Source: Microcaldota archaeon
GTDB taxonomy: Archaea > Micrarchaeota > Micrarchaeia > Micrarchaeales > Micrarchaeaceae
Direction: 5' to 3'
Length of the DNA: 56,220 nt
NCBI GenBank assembly: GCA_021827605.1
Contig: JAKAVF010000024.1
Coordinates: 1 to 56,220, forward strand
This document shows positions 9,689 to 17,601 of this stretch, piece after piece. How positions within the stretch are numbered: position 1 is the stretch's first letter; each line of letters opens with the position of its first letter. Under the pieces are notes generated by a model, which was not told where the DNA came from, searched no databases, and saw nothing but the letters and a program-made list of their open reading frames with translations. Both the position numbers and the translations under genes were made by a program.

Positions 9689-10972
9689 TTATGAGCCGGT
9701 CGGGGTGTAATCTGGGAATATATAGGCGCCGTCTGTCAACGCGGTTGGGCATGGCTGCGCTTTGCATGCCGGCACGGCGACGCATGTTTTAGTGATTTGA
9801 CAACTTACAGAATAATTGAAGTAGTATATAGGCCCAACTGCCTGGGACTGGCAAGTCGCTATATAAACACTGTCAAAGCCAACTGCATCGGTCAGGCTCT
9901 GCCTCTGCGTGCATCCTGTCGGAAGAGATGCTGCGCTGCACGGGCCATACTCAAATCCGCACGTGCCGACAAGGACTACGAACGAGTTAGCCGTAGATAC
10001 TGTATAAGATACGTTAACATACAAGTTTCCTCCTGTACCGTTCTTTAAGTACGTTGAATAAGTGGGCGACCCATTCAATCCTATTGCTGCAATGGTAAGG
10101 TTTGGAGGCGTGCTTGAGGTAGTGGCGCTGCAGCCTGATGATGAATGGCCTATTGATGAATATGGGCCGCCGCTCACAGAATCTTGCTGATCCACGGTCC
10201 ATGCTGCGGTTATTCCTGGATACGGCGAGATGTTCCCACCGCTGGCCACACCGCCGCATATGTAAAGGGAGTATTTACCAGGGGTTTCATTCAACGACGT
10301 TGTTGCAGATGTTCCCGATGCGGTTAGATATGTCCCCTGTATGCTCGTCGTAGAAGAGGTCGCGGTGGTGCTAGTAGTGGTCGAGCCTCCGCCGCTGCCG
10401 CTTCCGGATCCGCCTGCGCCTACAGACACCTGTACTGAGGCAACTTCAGAAAGCACAGTGGGGTTAGCCCCTCCTGGGGTTCCAGGCAGGTTCGTATATT
10501 TTATCCATAGGAATCCGGTGAATCCGGCACCGTACTTCTGGCTTCCGAGAAGAGAGCCTGTGCTGCTATAGCAAGGAATGTTGTTAACCTGCGCAAACGT
10601 ACCGCTCTCAAAAAGGTATGTGTTTGAATAGGGATAGGATGATTTAACCGCGCCGGTGGAATTGAGGTACATCCATGCGGTTGACGGATTAGGACCTCCA
10701 GTTGCATTCTTCGTCTGCGTGCACGCTACGGCTATATTATATTCCGTCGTCCCGCTGTTTTGGCCGAGCAGGAACGATACGCTGCCGTTTGTCGCAAGAT
10801 GGAGGTTCTGGCACGAATACTTGAATAGGGCATTGCACTGCGTTCCAAGTATCTTGTTCGGTGTAAAGATGCCAAGAATGTAGAGCACGGCCAGCACGAC
10901 AAGTATGACGATGATTGCCCATCCATAGGTCATAAGGTACTCCATTGCGCTCTGCGCTTTCCTGCCAGTCAT
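9689..10972 (-). CDS. Class III-signal pilin/adhesin paralogue P2 (large)
   Basis: About 427 residues, with the same plan as P1: class III motif AQSAMEYLMTYGWAI, hydrophobic helix, head domain with the four conserved Cys (QC..SC, VAC, PCY) and LWIKYT, a Gly/Ser/Thr linker at about 198-218, then a second Cys-rich domain ending FPDYTPTGS. ATG at 10972 is chosen because a TATA-like ACTTTAAAG sits right at the upstream alternative ATG (11002). Unlike the P1/P8 pair, the DNA of the signal region differs at many synonymous sites from P1, so this duplication is older. Twenty-eight bp in the linker (10364-10391) are nevertheless identical to P1. Confidence 0.75.
   Translation of the reverse strand: MTGRKAQSAMEYLMTYGWAIIVILVVLAVLYILGIFTPNKILGTQCNALFKYSCQNLHLATNGSVSFLLGQNSGTTEYNIAVACTQTKNATGGPNPSTAWMYLNSTGAVKSSYPYSNTYLFESGTFAQVNNIPCYSSTGSLLGSQKYGAGFTGFLWIKYTNLPGTPGGANPTVLSEVASVQVSVGAGGSGSGSGGGSTTTSTTATSSTTSIQGTYLTASGTSATTSLNETPGKYSLYICGGVASGGNISPYPGITAAWTVDQQDSVSGGPYSSIGHSSSGCSATTSSTPPNLTIAAIGLNGSPTYSTYLKNGTGGNLYVNVSYTVSTANSFVVLVGTCGFEYGPCSAASLPTGCTQRQSLTDAVGFDSVYIATCQSQAVGPIYYFNYSVSCQITKTCVAVPACKAQPCPTALTDGAYIFPDYTPTGS
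10364..10391 (-). repeat. 28-bp linker block shared with P1 (4490-4517)
   Basis: The two linker-coding segments are identical over 28 bp and diverge on both sides. They encode the Gly-Gly-Ser-Thr-rich joint between the head domain and the C-terminal domain in P1 and P2. Confidence 0.85.
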
Positions 10973-11129
10973 TCGGACACATTCACTTAATGGAAAAGCC
11001 ATCTTTAAAGTCTTTCTGTAATCCGGCTTTTGCTGATTTGGTCAGGCTTTATCAACAAAATTCGGCTCTTTCGGTAAAGCCACGTAGACGTGCGCCTGAA
11101 GTGCAAGCTGAAGTTCCCCAAACTAAATA

Positions 11130-11140
11130 CTTATATATAC
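11130..11140 (+). promoter_or_regulatory. TATA box of the L30e-S12-S7-EF2 operon
   Basis: CTTATATATAC lies about 80-90 nt before the L30e ATG. It predicts transcription from about 11160, leaving a leader of about 60 nt that contains the hairpin at 11171-11206. Confidence 0.6.
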
Positions 11141-11170
11141 TTTTCGCCTCTAATACTCTTGACGATTTTC

Positions 11171-11206
11171 TACCGGGAGTTATGCGCCCAGGCGCTGGGA
11201 ACGGTA
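11171..11206 (+). other. Structured leader upstream of L30e
   Basis: TACCG (11171-11175) pairs with CGGTA (11202-11206). Inside, CCCAG (11187-11191) pairs with CTGGG (11195-11199) around a GCG loop, with an asymmetric internal loop between the stems. It lies in the predicted leader, 15 nt before the L30e start. Eukaryotic L30 binds a kink-turn in its own transcript; whether this element acts likewise is speculation. Confidence 0.35.
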
Positions 11207-11220
11207 CAAAAAGTGTGTTA

Positions 11221-11517
11221 ATGGCTGATTTATCAACCAATATACGTCTAGCTGTGGACAGCGGTAAGGTAGCCCTCGGCATCAACAAGGTCATGGACAC
11301 GATAAAGGATAACTCTGCGAAGCTTATAGTCGCGGCCGCCAACGGGAAGCAGGGCACAATCCAGGACGTGCAGCACATGTCAAAGATCGCAAACATAAAA
11401 GTCGTGCTATTCAACGGCAACTCGATTGAGCTCGGTGCAGTCTGCGGGAAGCCGTTTTCCGTTTCAGTGCTCTCGGTATTAGAGGAGGGCCATTCAAAGA
11501 TATTAGAGGAAGCTTGA
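11221..11517 (+). CDS. rpl30e: Ribosomal protein eL30 (L30e)
   Basis: 98 residues, matching the usual length (about 95-105) and the L7Ae/L30e fold: LAVDSGKVALGINKVMDTIK, LIVAAANG and a C-terminal SVLSVLEEG. It is a 50S subunit protein that binds RNA. ATG at 11221 is the family-typical start; an in-frame ATG at 11182 lies inside the leader hairpin. It is first in an operon with S12, S7 and EF-2. In many archaea nusA stands between L30e and S12; here S12 begins one base after the L30e stop, so nusA is missing from this position. Confidence 0.93.
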   Translation: MADLSTNIRLAVDSGKVALGINKVMDTIKDNSAKLIVAAANGKQGTIQDVQHMSKIANIKVVLFNGNSIELGAVCGKPFSVSVLSVLEEGHSKILEEA

Positions 11518-11518
11518 C

Positions 11519-11947
11519 ATGCCAAATGGAGAATTTGCAGCGAGGAAACTACTCAAGCAGAGAAAGCACCAGCGGATGCTCAAGAAGTGGCTCAAGAGGA
11601 GGAAGCTGAAGAACAAGCAGAAGTACGACCCTATGGGGACCGTGCCAAGGGCAAAAGGCCTCGTCCTCCAGAAGTTCGCTGTCGAGCAAAAACAGCCACA
11701 CTCTGGCATGATAAAGTGCGTTAGAGTCCAGCTCATAAAGAACCACAAGGTCGTTGGAGCTTTCTGCCCGGGAGACGGAACGGTCAACTTCATCGACGAA
11801 CACGACGAGGTGACCATAGAAGGGCTTGGAGGATCGCAGAGGGGCCAGATGGGATGCATACCGGGCATGAAGTACAAGGTTGTCGCGGTCAACGGGACAG
11901 ACCTCGAGCAGATAAGGAGAGGAAAGAAGGAGAAGCAGAAGAGATAA
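11519..11947 (+). CDS. rps12: Ribosomal protein uS12
   Basis: 142 residues, the normal archaeal length. Recognised by KYDPMGTVPRAKG, the decoding-centre region KQPHSGMIKCVRVQL and FCPGDGTVNFIDEHDEVTIEG. It is a 30S subunit protein of the A-site decoding centre. ATG lies one base after the L30e stop codon. It is followed by S7, as in the classic archaeal str operon. Confidence 0.96.
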   Translation: MPNGEFAARKLLKQRKHQRMLKKWLKRRKLKNKQKYDPMGTVPRAKGLVLQKFAVEQKQPHSGMIKCVRVQLIKNHKVVGAFCPGDGTVNFIDEHDEVTIEGLGGSQRGQMGCIPGMKYKVVAVNGTDLEQIRRGKKEKQKR

Positions 11948-11973
11948 TTAGATAATTATAGTCAATGATTTTC

Positions 11974-12735
11974 ATGGCAGAGGAAATTGCGCAGGTTGAG
12001 GAAAAGAAGGAGCCCGCGGTGCAGCAGCCTGTACCGGCAGCGGAGGCGCAGCCTACCGAAGCGAAGAAGCCGAGGAAGAGAGCTCCTAAGGCAGCCCCGC
12101 CATCCGGCGAATCCATTGTGATAGGGCCGAAAGCGGAAATACTCCTCTTCAACAAGTACAGCTATGATGTTGAAATACTTGACCCCAGCCTCAGGAACTA
12201 CGTTAACTTAAGGCCCATGGTATACCCGGAGAGCTTCAGGAGGACAAGCGGGAAGAGGTTCTCAAAGGCGAATATCAACATAGTAGAGAGGCTCGCGAAC
12301 GACATGATGAGGGGAGGCACGGGCGGAAAGATATCCGGAAAGACTGTAAGGACAAAAGGCAGGCTCCAGGGCAAGAAGATAACCGTCATGCTGGTGATTG
12401 AGGGCGCTTTCGGGATGGTTGCTAAGCAGACAGGGAAGAACCCTCTCCAGGTATTCATCAATGCGCTCGAGAATGCGGCGCCTATAGAGGATACAACAAG
12501 AGTCAGATACGGGGGAATAATCTCCAATGTATCTGTAGACATAAGCGCCAGCAGAAGGCTCGACGTCGCAATAAGGAACCTCTCCATGGCCGCAATCGTC
12601 GGCTCGTTCAACAATAAGCGCGACATAACCAGCACGCTCGCGTCGGAGATAATTCTTGCAGCGAAGAACGACATAAACAGCTATGCGATAAAGAGGAAGA
12701 ACGAGATAGAGCGCATGGCAAGAAGCGCGAAGTAA
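11974..12735 (+). CDS. rps7: Ribosomal protein uS7 with N-terminal low-complexity extension
   Basis: 253 residues. The S7 core covers about 60-253, with RRTSGKRFSKANINIVERL, KTGKNPLQVFINALENAAP and the C-terminal AIKRKNEIERMARSAK. The first 45 residues are a Pro/Ala/Glu/Lys-rich segment, probably disordered, longer than usual. It organises the 3' domain of 16S rRNA. ATG 11974 is preferred to an ATG three codons upstream. It sits between S12 and EF-2. Confidence 0.95.
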   Translation: MAEEIAQVEEKKEPAVQQPVPAAEAQPTEAKKPRKRAPKAAPPSGESIVIGPKAEILLFNKYSYDVEILDPSLRNYVNLRPMVYPESFRRTSGKRFSKANINIVERLANDMMRGGTGGKISGKTVRTKGRLQGKKITVMLVIEGAFGMVAKQTGKNPLQVFINALENAAPIEDTTRVRYGGIISNVSVDISASRRLDVAIRNLSMAAIVGSFNNKRDITSTLASEIILAAKNDINSYAIKRKNEIERMARSAK

Positions 12736-12759
12736 ATATATTTTTCATAGTGGTAGCCT

Positions 12760-14952
12760 ATGGCACGAAAGGAAATGGTCGTCGAGGAAATAATGAAGAT
12801 AATGGGCAATATCGACCAGATAAGGAACGTAGCGATAATTGCGCATGTGCATCACGGCAAGACCACGCTCACCGACTCACTTCTCGCAAAGGCGGGCCTG
12901 ATATCAAAGCAGGTAGCCGGAGACGTTCTTTATACAAACTACGAGGCGATAGAGAAAGACAGGAGGATGACGATTAAATCAGCAGCTATCTCTCTCGGAT
13001 TTACTTATGAGGGAAAGGAGTACATAGTAAACCTCATCGATACGCCTGGCCACGTAGACTTCGGCGGTCACGTCACCAGATCTATGAGAGCTGTCGATGG
13101 AGTAATCCTCGTCGTCGACCCAGTAGAGGGAATAATGCCGCAGACGGAAACCGTTCTCAGGCAGTCGATGAAGGAGAAGGCAAAGCCGGTGCTATTCATA
13201 AACAAGACTGACAGGCTGCTCACAGAGCTTAGGCTGACCCCTGACCAAGCTCAGGCGAGGCTCGGAGAGCTTATCAACAATGTAAACAGGCTTATAGAGC
13301 AATATGCTCCAGAGGAATTCGCCGAGAAGTGGAAGGTCAGCGTGGAGAAAGGCAGCGTTGCAATTGGGTCTGCAGCCGACAAGTGGGCGACGTCACTCAA
13401 GACGATGCAGAAGTACAACACGGGCTTCAAGAGGATATACGAGCTCACGGAGAAGCAGGACATGAAGACACTGCAGGAGGTCGCTCCTATCGACGAGACA
13501 ACGCTAACGATGATAGTAGATCATCTTCCGAGCCCAAAGGAAGCCCAGAAGTACAGGATACCACACCTCTGGCACGGCGACCTTCAAAGCGCAGCTGGGC
13601 AGGATATGCTCAACGTAGACCAGAAGGCGAAGACGATAGCTGTAGTCTTTGGAATAAACTACGACCAGAGGAGCGGAGAGGTGGCGATCGCAAGAGTCTT
13701 CTCGGGAGCGATCAAAAAGGGCATGGAATTCAATGTTTCCGGGAGGAACGAACCGCAGAGGCTGCAACAGGTAGGGATATTCATGGGTCCGGACAGGGTG
13801 ATAGTAGACCAGATTTCTGCCGGCAACATAGCAGCGCTCATAGGCATGAAGGATGTGAGCGTAGGAGACACGATAAGCGAAGAGCCTGTCGAGCCGTTCG
13901 AGCAGATAACGCACTACTCGAAGCCGGTAGTTACTAAGGCGATAGAGGCAAAGGACTCGCGCGATACGACAAAGCTGATAGAGGCGCTTATCAAGATAAA
14001 GAAGACAGAGTTTGGAGTTGAGGTGCAGATAAACCAAGATACAGGAGAGTACCTCCTCAGCGGCATGGGAGAGCTGCACCTTGAGGTCATCGAGACAAAG
14101 CTGAGAGACGAATATAAGATCCCGATTATAACGAGCGAGCCTATCGTAATCTATCAGGAGACAATAGAAAAGAAGGTGGGCCCGATAGAGGGAAAGTCGC
14201 CGAACAAGCACTCGAAGTTCTATGTCATGATTGAGCCGCTCCCGAAGGGAGTGGTAGACGCGATAGAGAACGGCACTATCAAGGACGGAAAGCCGAAGGG
14301 TCAGGCAGCGATAGAGGCGATGATAAAGGCGGGACTTGACAGGCCTACGGCAAAGGGCGTTGTCATCGTCGCGAACAGGTGCATGCTTGTAGACGCGTCC
14401 AAGGGCGTCCAATACTTAAACGAGGTCATGGAGCTTCTCATCGACGGCTTCAAGGAGGCCACAAAGGATGGTCCGCTAGCAAGGGAAAAGGTCTACGGCG
14501 TAATGGCTAGCATAGTGGACGCGACAATCCACGAGGATCCGGTGCACAGGGGCCCCGCGCAGATAATACCTGCGATGAGGAATGCTGTTTACGCCGGAAT
14601 GCTTACTGCTGGAGTCAACCTCATGGAACCGAAGCAGATCCTAACCGTCAATATGCCGCAGGACTACATGTCGGACATAATCACGCTCCTGCAGGGAAAG
14701 AGAGGAGTGGTCCAGAACATAACGCAGGACAGAGACCAGGTCACGATAGCCGCGAAGATGCCGGTCGCGGAGATAATCAAGGGCTTTTCGAACGACATAA
14801 GAGGCCAGACGCAGGGAAGGGCTCTCTGGACTACGGAGTTCGCAGGATTCGAGCCGCTGCCTCCTGCTCTAAAGGACAAGGTTGTCAGGGAGATAAGGAA
14901 GAGGAAGGGACAGCCGGAAGAGCCACCGAAGCCTGAGCAGTTCATGGAATAA
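12760..14952 (+). CDS. fusA: Translation elongation factor aEF-2
   Basis: 730 residues, the normal length. GTPase domain: G1 at about 28-36, switch region RRMTIKSAA, DTPGHVDF (G3) and NKTDR (G4); then domains II-V. Histidine 596 in DPVHRGPAQIIPA is the diphthamide position. It drives ribosomal translocation. The odd point is the G1 loop, which reads AHVHHGKTT: the Asp almost always present (AHVDHGKTT or AHIDHGKTT) is His31 here, encoded by an unambiguous CAT. The remaining G motifs are intact, so the factor should be functional. It is the last gene of the operon. Confidence 0.97.
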   Translation: MARKEMVVEEIMKIMGNIDQIRNVAIIAHVHHGKTTLTDSLLAKAGLISKQVAGDVLYTNYEAIEKDRRMTIKSAAISLGFTYEGKEYIVNLIDTPGHVDFGGHVTRSMRAVDGVILVVDPVEGIMPQTETVLRQSMKEKAKPVLFINKTDRLLTELRLTPDQAQARLGELINNVNRLIEQYAPEEFAEKWKVSVEKGSVAIGSAADKWATSLKTMQKYNTGFKRIYELTEKQDMKTLQEVAPIDETTLTMIVDHLPSPKEAQKYRIPHLWHGDLQSAAGQDMLNVDQKAKTIAVVFGINYDQRSGEVAIARVFSGAIKKGMEFNVSGRNEPQRLQQVGIFMGPDRVIVDQISAGNIAALIGMKDVSVGDTISEEPVEPFEQITHYSKPVVTKAIEAKDSRDTTKLIEALIKIKKTEFGVEVQINQDTGEYLLSGMGELHLEVIETKLRDEYKIPIITSEPIVIYQETIEKKVGPIEGKSPNKHSKFYVMIEPLPKGVVDAIENGTIKDGKPKGQAAIEAMIKAGLDRPTAKGVVIVANRCMLVDASKGVQYLNEVMELLIDGFKEATKDGPLAREKVYGVMASIVDATIHEDPVHRGPAQIIPAMRNAVYAGMLTAGVNLMEPKQILTVNMPQDYMSDIITLLQGKRGVVQNITQDRDQVTIAAKMPVAEIIKGFSNDIRGQTQGRALWTTEFAGFEPLPPALKDKVVREIRKRKGQPEEPPKPEQFME

Positions 14953-14956
14953 GGAA

Positions 14957-15130
14957 TCAGGTCGCGCTTCTTGATCTGCTTTTCATCTCGAGCCCTCTCA
15001 GCATGGAACCCATCACCTTTACGCCAAGCTCAGCATCCCCTTTTGCGACGACATTCGACAACCTGGTTCTCGCCACTGCTTCGGATAGCCTGATCAGGCC
15101 ATCTACCACTCTTCCGCTAACGAGAAAGCT
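14957..15130 (-). pseudogene. Remnant resembling the C-terminal lid of MCM helicase
   Basis: An open minus-strand stretch of 57 codons ends with TGA at 14957-14959 and is preceded in frame by a TAA at 15131. It encodes GRVVDGLIRLSEAVARTRLS followed by an Ala/Asp/Glu segment, closely resembling the AAA+ lid of MCM helicases (R-x-L-x-x-L-I-R-L-S-E-A-x-A-[RK]-x-R-L-S). No upstream MCM sequence remains: the L7Ae promoter and gene follow directly. A tiny gene starting at GTG 15109 cannot be excluded. The family match rests on about 20 residues. Confidence 0.5.
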
Positions 15131-15138
15131 TTAAATAC
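15128..15138 (+). promoter_or_regulatory. TATA box of the L7Ae-S28e-L24e operon
   Basis: CTTTAAATACG lies about 90 nt upstream of the L7Ae ATG and overlaps the upstream edge of the MCM-like remnant. It is the best TATA match in the gap. Confidence 0.5.
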
Positions 15139-15226
15139 GTTATAGGCTAATACCTACTAACAGTCAGATTCTTCTTGTATAGGCAAGGAAGCCAAATACT
15201 GAATGAAGGAAACCGACGGTGTTTTT

Positions 15227-15685
15227 ATGGCAAAATCTTACGTAGAATTCAAGGTAGCACCAGATGTGGTAGCGAAGACTGGAGAGGCTCTCCAGCTTGC
15301 AAAGCAGAGCGGAACGATAAGGAAGGGCGCAAACGAAGTCACAAAGAGTGTGGAGAGGGGGCTCGCTACACTTGTAGTGATTGCGGAGGACGTCGAACCT
15401 GAGGAAGTGGTGGTGCATATACCAAAACTATGCGCACAGAAGAAGATCCCGTATACTTACATGCCGACGAAGGAAGACGTAGGCAAGGCAGCAGGCATGA
15501 ATGTTCCTTGTGCTGCGGTAGCCATTGAAAAGCAGGGAGGGGCAGCTAATGCCATAAAGGAGGTCGTCTCAAAGACAACAGGAGTCGCTCCGGCGTCTGC
15601 GCCTTCAGTGAAGAAGGAGGAAAAGAAGGCGACGGCAGAACCGAAGAAGGAGAAGGCAGCTGCTGCGACAGCAAAGAAGGAATAA
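15227..15685 (+). CDS. rpl7ae: Ribosomal protein eL8 / L7Ae, k-turn binder
   Basis: 152 residues. The L7Ae core (about 1-120) includes GTIRKGANEVTKSVERG, LVVIAEDVEPEEVVVHIP and MNVPCAAVAI. A Lys/Ala/Glu-rich tail (about 122-152) is added. It binds kink-turns in 23S rRNA and in C/D, H/ACA and RNase P RNAs, so it works with Nop5 at 2783. ATG 15227 is the conserved start; an upstream ATG at 15203 would add eight non-conserved residues. First gene of the L7Ae-S28e-L24e operon. Confidence 0.94.
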   Translation: MAKSYVEFKVAPDVVAKTGEALQLAKQSGTIRKGANEVTKSVERGLATLVVIAEDVEPEEVVVHIPKLCAQKKIPYTYMPTKEDVGKAAGMNVPCAAVAIEKQGGAANAIKEVVSKTTGVAPASAPSVKKEEKKATAEPKKEKAAAATAKKE

Positions 15686-15719
15686 TAAGGGAAAAATGAA
15701 AGGGAAAACGCTGATATAA

Positions 15720-16016
15720 ATGGCAGACGAACCATCGAAGTCCGAAGCACCAAAGGCTGCGGTGCAGGCACAACCCCAGAGGCAACAGCACGAGGGCCAG
15801 CCGCAGTTCTCGGGATTTCTTGCCGAGATAGTCGAGATGAACGAGACGACGAAGACCGGCATTTACGGAGAGATTTATACTGTTTCGTGCAGGATCCTTG
15901 AGGGAAAGGACAAGGGCAGGATAATAAGGAGAAACATGATCGGGCCTGTCAAGGTCGGCGATATTGTAAGGCTTCCAGATACAAGCAGAGAAGCAAGGGA
16001 GATAAAGGTAAAGTAA
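15720..16016 (+). CDS. rps28e: Ribosomal protein eS28
   Basis: 98 residues. The OB-fold core covers about 30-98: FLAEIVEMNETTKTGIYGE, VSCRILEGKDKGRIIRRN and the conserved end DTSREAREIKVK. The first 28 residues are a Gln/Pro/Ala-rich extension (family length is about 65-75). It is a small-subunit protein near the mRNA exit. It lies 34 bp after L7Ae and 9 bp before L24e, the usual archaeal order. Confidence 0.94.
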   Translation: MADEPSKSEAPKAAVQAQPQRQQHEGQPQFSGFLAEIVEMNETTKTGIYGEIYTVSCRILEGKDKGRIIRRNMIGPVKVGDIVRLPDTSREAREIKVK

Positions 16017-16025
16017 GCTGGTTTC

Positions 16026-16298
16026 ATGAAGTGCACTTATTGTTCAACGGAGATAAAGAAGGGCACGGGCCTTATGTACGTCCATAGGATAGGCGATACC
16101 GCATTCTACTGCTCAAATGCATGCTTCAAGAACGGAGTAGTGATGCGAAGGAAGCCAAACAGAAAGCTTGTTTCTGGGCCAGCCGTTGCGAAGGCGGTGA
16201 AGCCGACGGTGGAGAAAATGACCGAGAAGAAGGAAGAAAAGAAAGAGGAGAAGAAACAAGAGAAGCCAGCACAAACAGCGACTTCTGCAAAGAAGTAA
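16026..16298 (+). CDS. rpl24e: Ribosomal protein eL24
   Basis: 90 residues. The zinc-ribbon core (1-50) has CTYC, then YCSNACFKN and the basic RRKPNRKL. The last 30 residues are a Lys/Glu repeat tail (EKKEEKKEEKKQEK) absent from typical 60-70-residue archaeal L24e. It is a 50S subunit protein. In many archaea ndk and infB follow; here ftsZ is convergent 35 bp downstream. Confidence 0.92.
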   Translation: MKCTYCSTEIKKGTGLMYVHRIGDTAFYCSNACFKNGVVMRRKPNRKLVSGPAVAKAVKPTVEKMTEKKEEKKEEKKQEKPAQTATSAKK

Positions 16299-16333
16299 CG
16301 CTTTTAAAAGAGATTGGCTAAGAAGTCTCTCGC

Positions 16334-17428
16334 TTACCCTTTCGACGCCAGCTCTTCTGCAAAAACGTCATCTAGGTCGACCTCTTCTGCCTGCTTGATT
16401 TTCTTTGCTAGTCCATTGTCCGTATAGTCCGGGAAATCTACACCGCTGACGACAAGCATGACCCTTAGCGCATCCTTCTGCATCTCTGTATCTATCCTGG
16501 CGCCCCACTTGAGCAGCGCATCACCGCTTATCCTGCTCGCAACTTCCTGGAACACGGATTCAGCCTCTCTGAGAGTGAGGCTCTCGCCTCCGACTATGTT
16601 GACAAGCGCCTTCTTCGCCGACCCGAAGTTCGCATCCAGCATCGGGCTCTTGACAGCGTTGTCGAGAGCGACAATCGCCCTGCTCGCTCCATTCTGCGTG
16701 GCTATCCCTTCTCCAGAGCCGATGACAGCGTAGCCGCCGTCCTTTAGCACGCTCCTGAGGTCAGCGAAGTCAATGTTAACCATTCCAGGCTTCGTCACCA
16801 TCTCGACTATCCCCTTTGTCGCGCCGGCGAGCACCTCGTCCGATACCCTGAAAGCCATGTTGAGCGGAAGGTCTGGAGCCACAGCAAGGAGCTTGTCGTT
16901 GTGGATTATAATTACCGTGTCTGTAACCTTCTTCAGCTTTGAAAGCCCCTCAAGCGCATTCTTCATCCTCATCTTTCCTTCGCTCGAGAACGGAAGCGTT
17001 ACTATAGCAACAGTGAGCGCACCGGCCTCCTTCGCCTGGTGCGAAATCGTAGAGATTGATCCTGTCCCTGTCCCTCCTCCGAGCCCGCATGTGATGAATA
17101 CGAGCTGCGCATCTCCGAGAAGATGCTTTATCTCGTCCTTGCTTTCCATGGCAGCCTCTTCGCCTACTCTTATGTCGCTGCCTGCGCCCAGTCCCTTGGT
17201 CAGCCTTTTCCCGAGAAGCAGCTTCCTCTCCGCCTTTGTCTTGACCAGGTGCGGTGCATCAGTGTTCATCGCTACGAGCGTTGCGCCCTGCACTCCTATG
17301 CTGGATAGCCTTGAAATAGTGTTGCTGCCGCTGCCGCCTGTGCCTACTACGTAGATCTTAGGCTTCGCGCTTTCTATGAAACGGAGAATCTCCTCGTCAT
17401 CAGGACTGAGATTGCCTGGAACTGCCAT
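16334..17428 (-). CDS. ftsZ: Cell division GTPase FtsZ
   Basis: 364 residues. The GTP-binding tubulin/FtsZ domain has YVVGTGGSGSNT near the N-terminus, MNTDAPHL and the signature GLGGGTGTGS, followed by the catalytic T7 loop VNIDFADLRSVL. It polymerises into the Z ring at the division site. The C-terminal tail is short and ends EELASKG. It is a single-copy monocistronic gene here, divergent from the unknown gene at 17602 and convergent with the L24e operon. Its TATA element lies at 17469-17479. Confidence 0.97.
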   Translation of the reverse strand: MAVPGNLSPDDEEILRFIESAKPKIYVVGTGGSGSNTISRLSSIGVQGATLVAMNTDAPHLVKTKAERKLLLGKRLTKGLGAGSDIRVGEEAAMESKDEIKHLLGDAQLVFITCGLGGGTGTGSISTISHQAKEAGALTVAIVTLPFSSEGKMRMKNALEGLSKLKKVTDTVIIIHNDKLLAVAPDLPLNMAFRVSDEVLAGATKGIVEMVTKPGMVNIDFADLRSVLKDGGYAVIGSGEGIATQNGASRAIVALDNAVKSPMLDANFGSAKKALVNIVGGESLTLREAESVFQEVASRISGDALLKWGARIDTEMQKDALRVMLVVSGVDFPDYTDNGLAKKIKQAEEVDLDDVFAEELASKG

Positions 17429-17468
17429 GAAAACTACCTGTGGTCGCTGCTACTATTTCTTTCCAAAG

Positions 17469-17479
17469 GGATATAAATC
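17469..17479 (-). promoter_or_regulatory. TATA box of ftsZ
   Basis: Minus strand GATTTATATCC about 41-51 nt before the ftsZ ATG at 17428. Confidence 0.55.
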
Positions 17480-17570
17480 TATATTGAAGTTTCAGGGAAG
17501 AGAACCTCACCTTGCAGGAAGGGGCCAAAATCGTAAAAGGTATGTTGAAGTAAGTCAAAAACCGAGAGGC

Positions 17571-17580
17571 TTAAATATCA
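17571..17580 (+). promoter_or_regulatory. TATA box of the unknown gene at 17602
   Basis: TTAAATATCA lies 22-31 nt before the GTG start, so the transcript is probably leaderless. This supports GTG 17602 as the start. Confidence 0.5.
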
Positions 17581-17601
17581 AGAATAACTCACCTTTCTAT
17601 T

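Noticed and set aside
13504-14412. Minus-strand open frame of 302 codons inside aEF-2
   Set aside because: No promoter or motif; EF-2 domains on the other strand are continuous and conserved.
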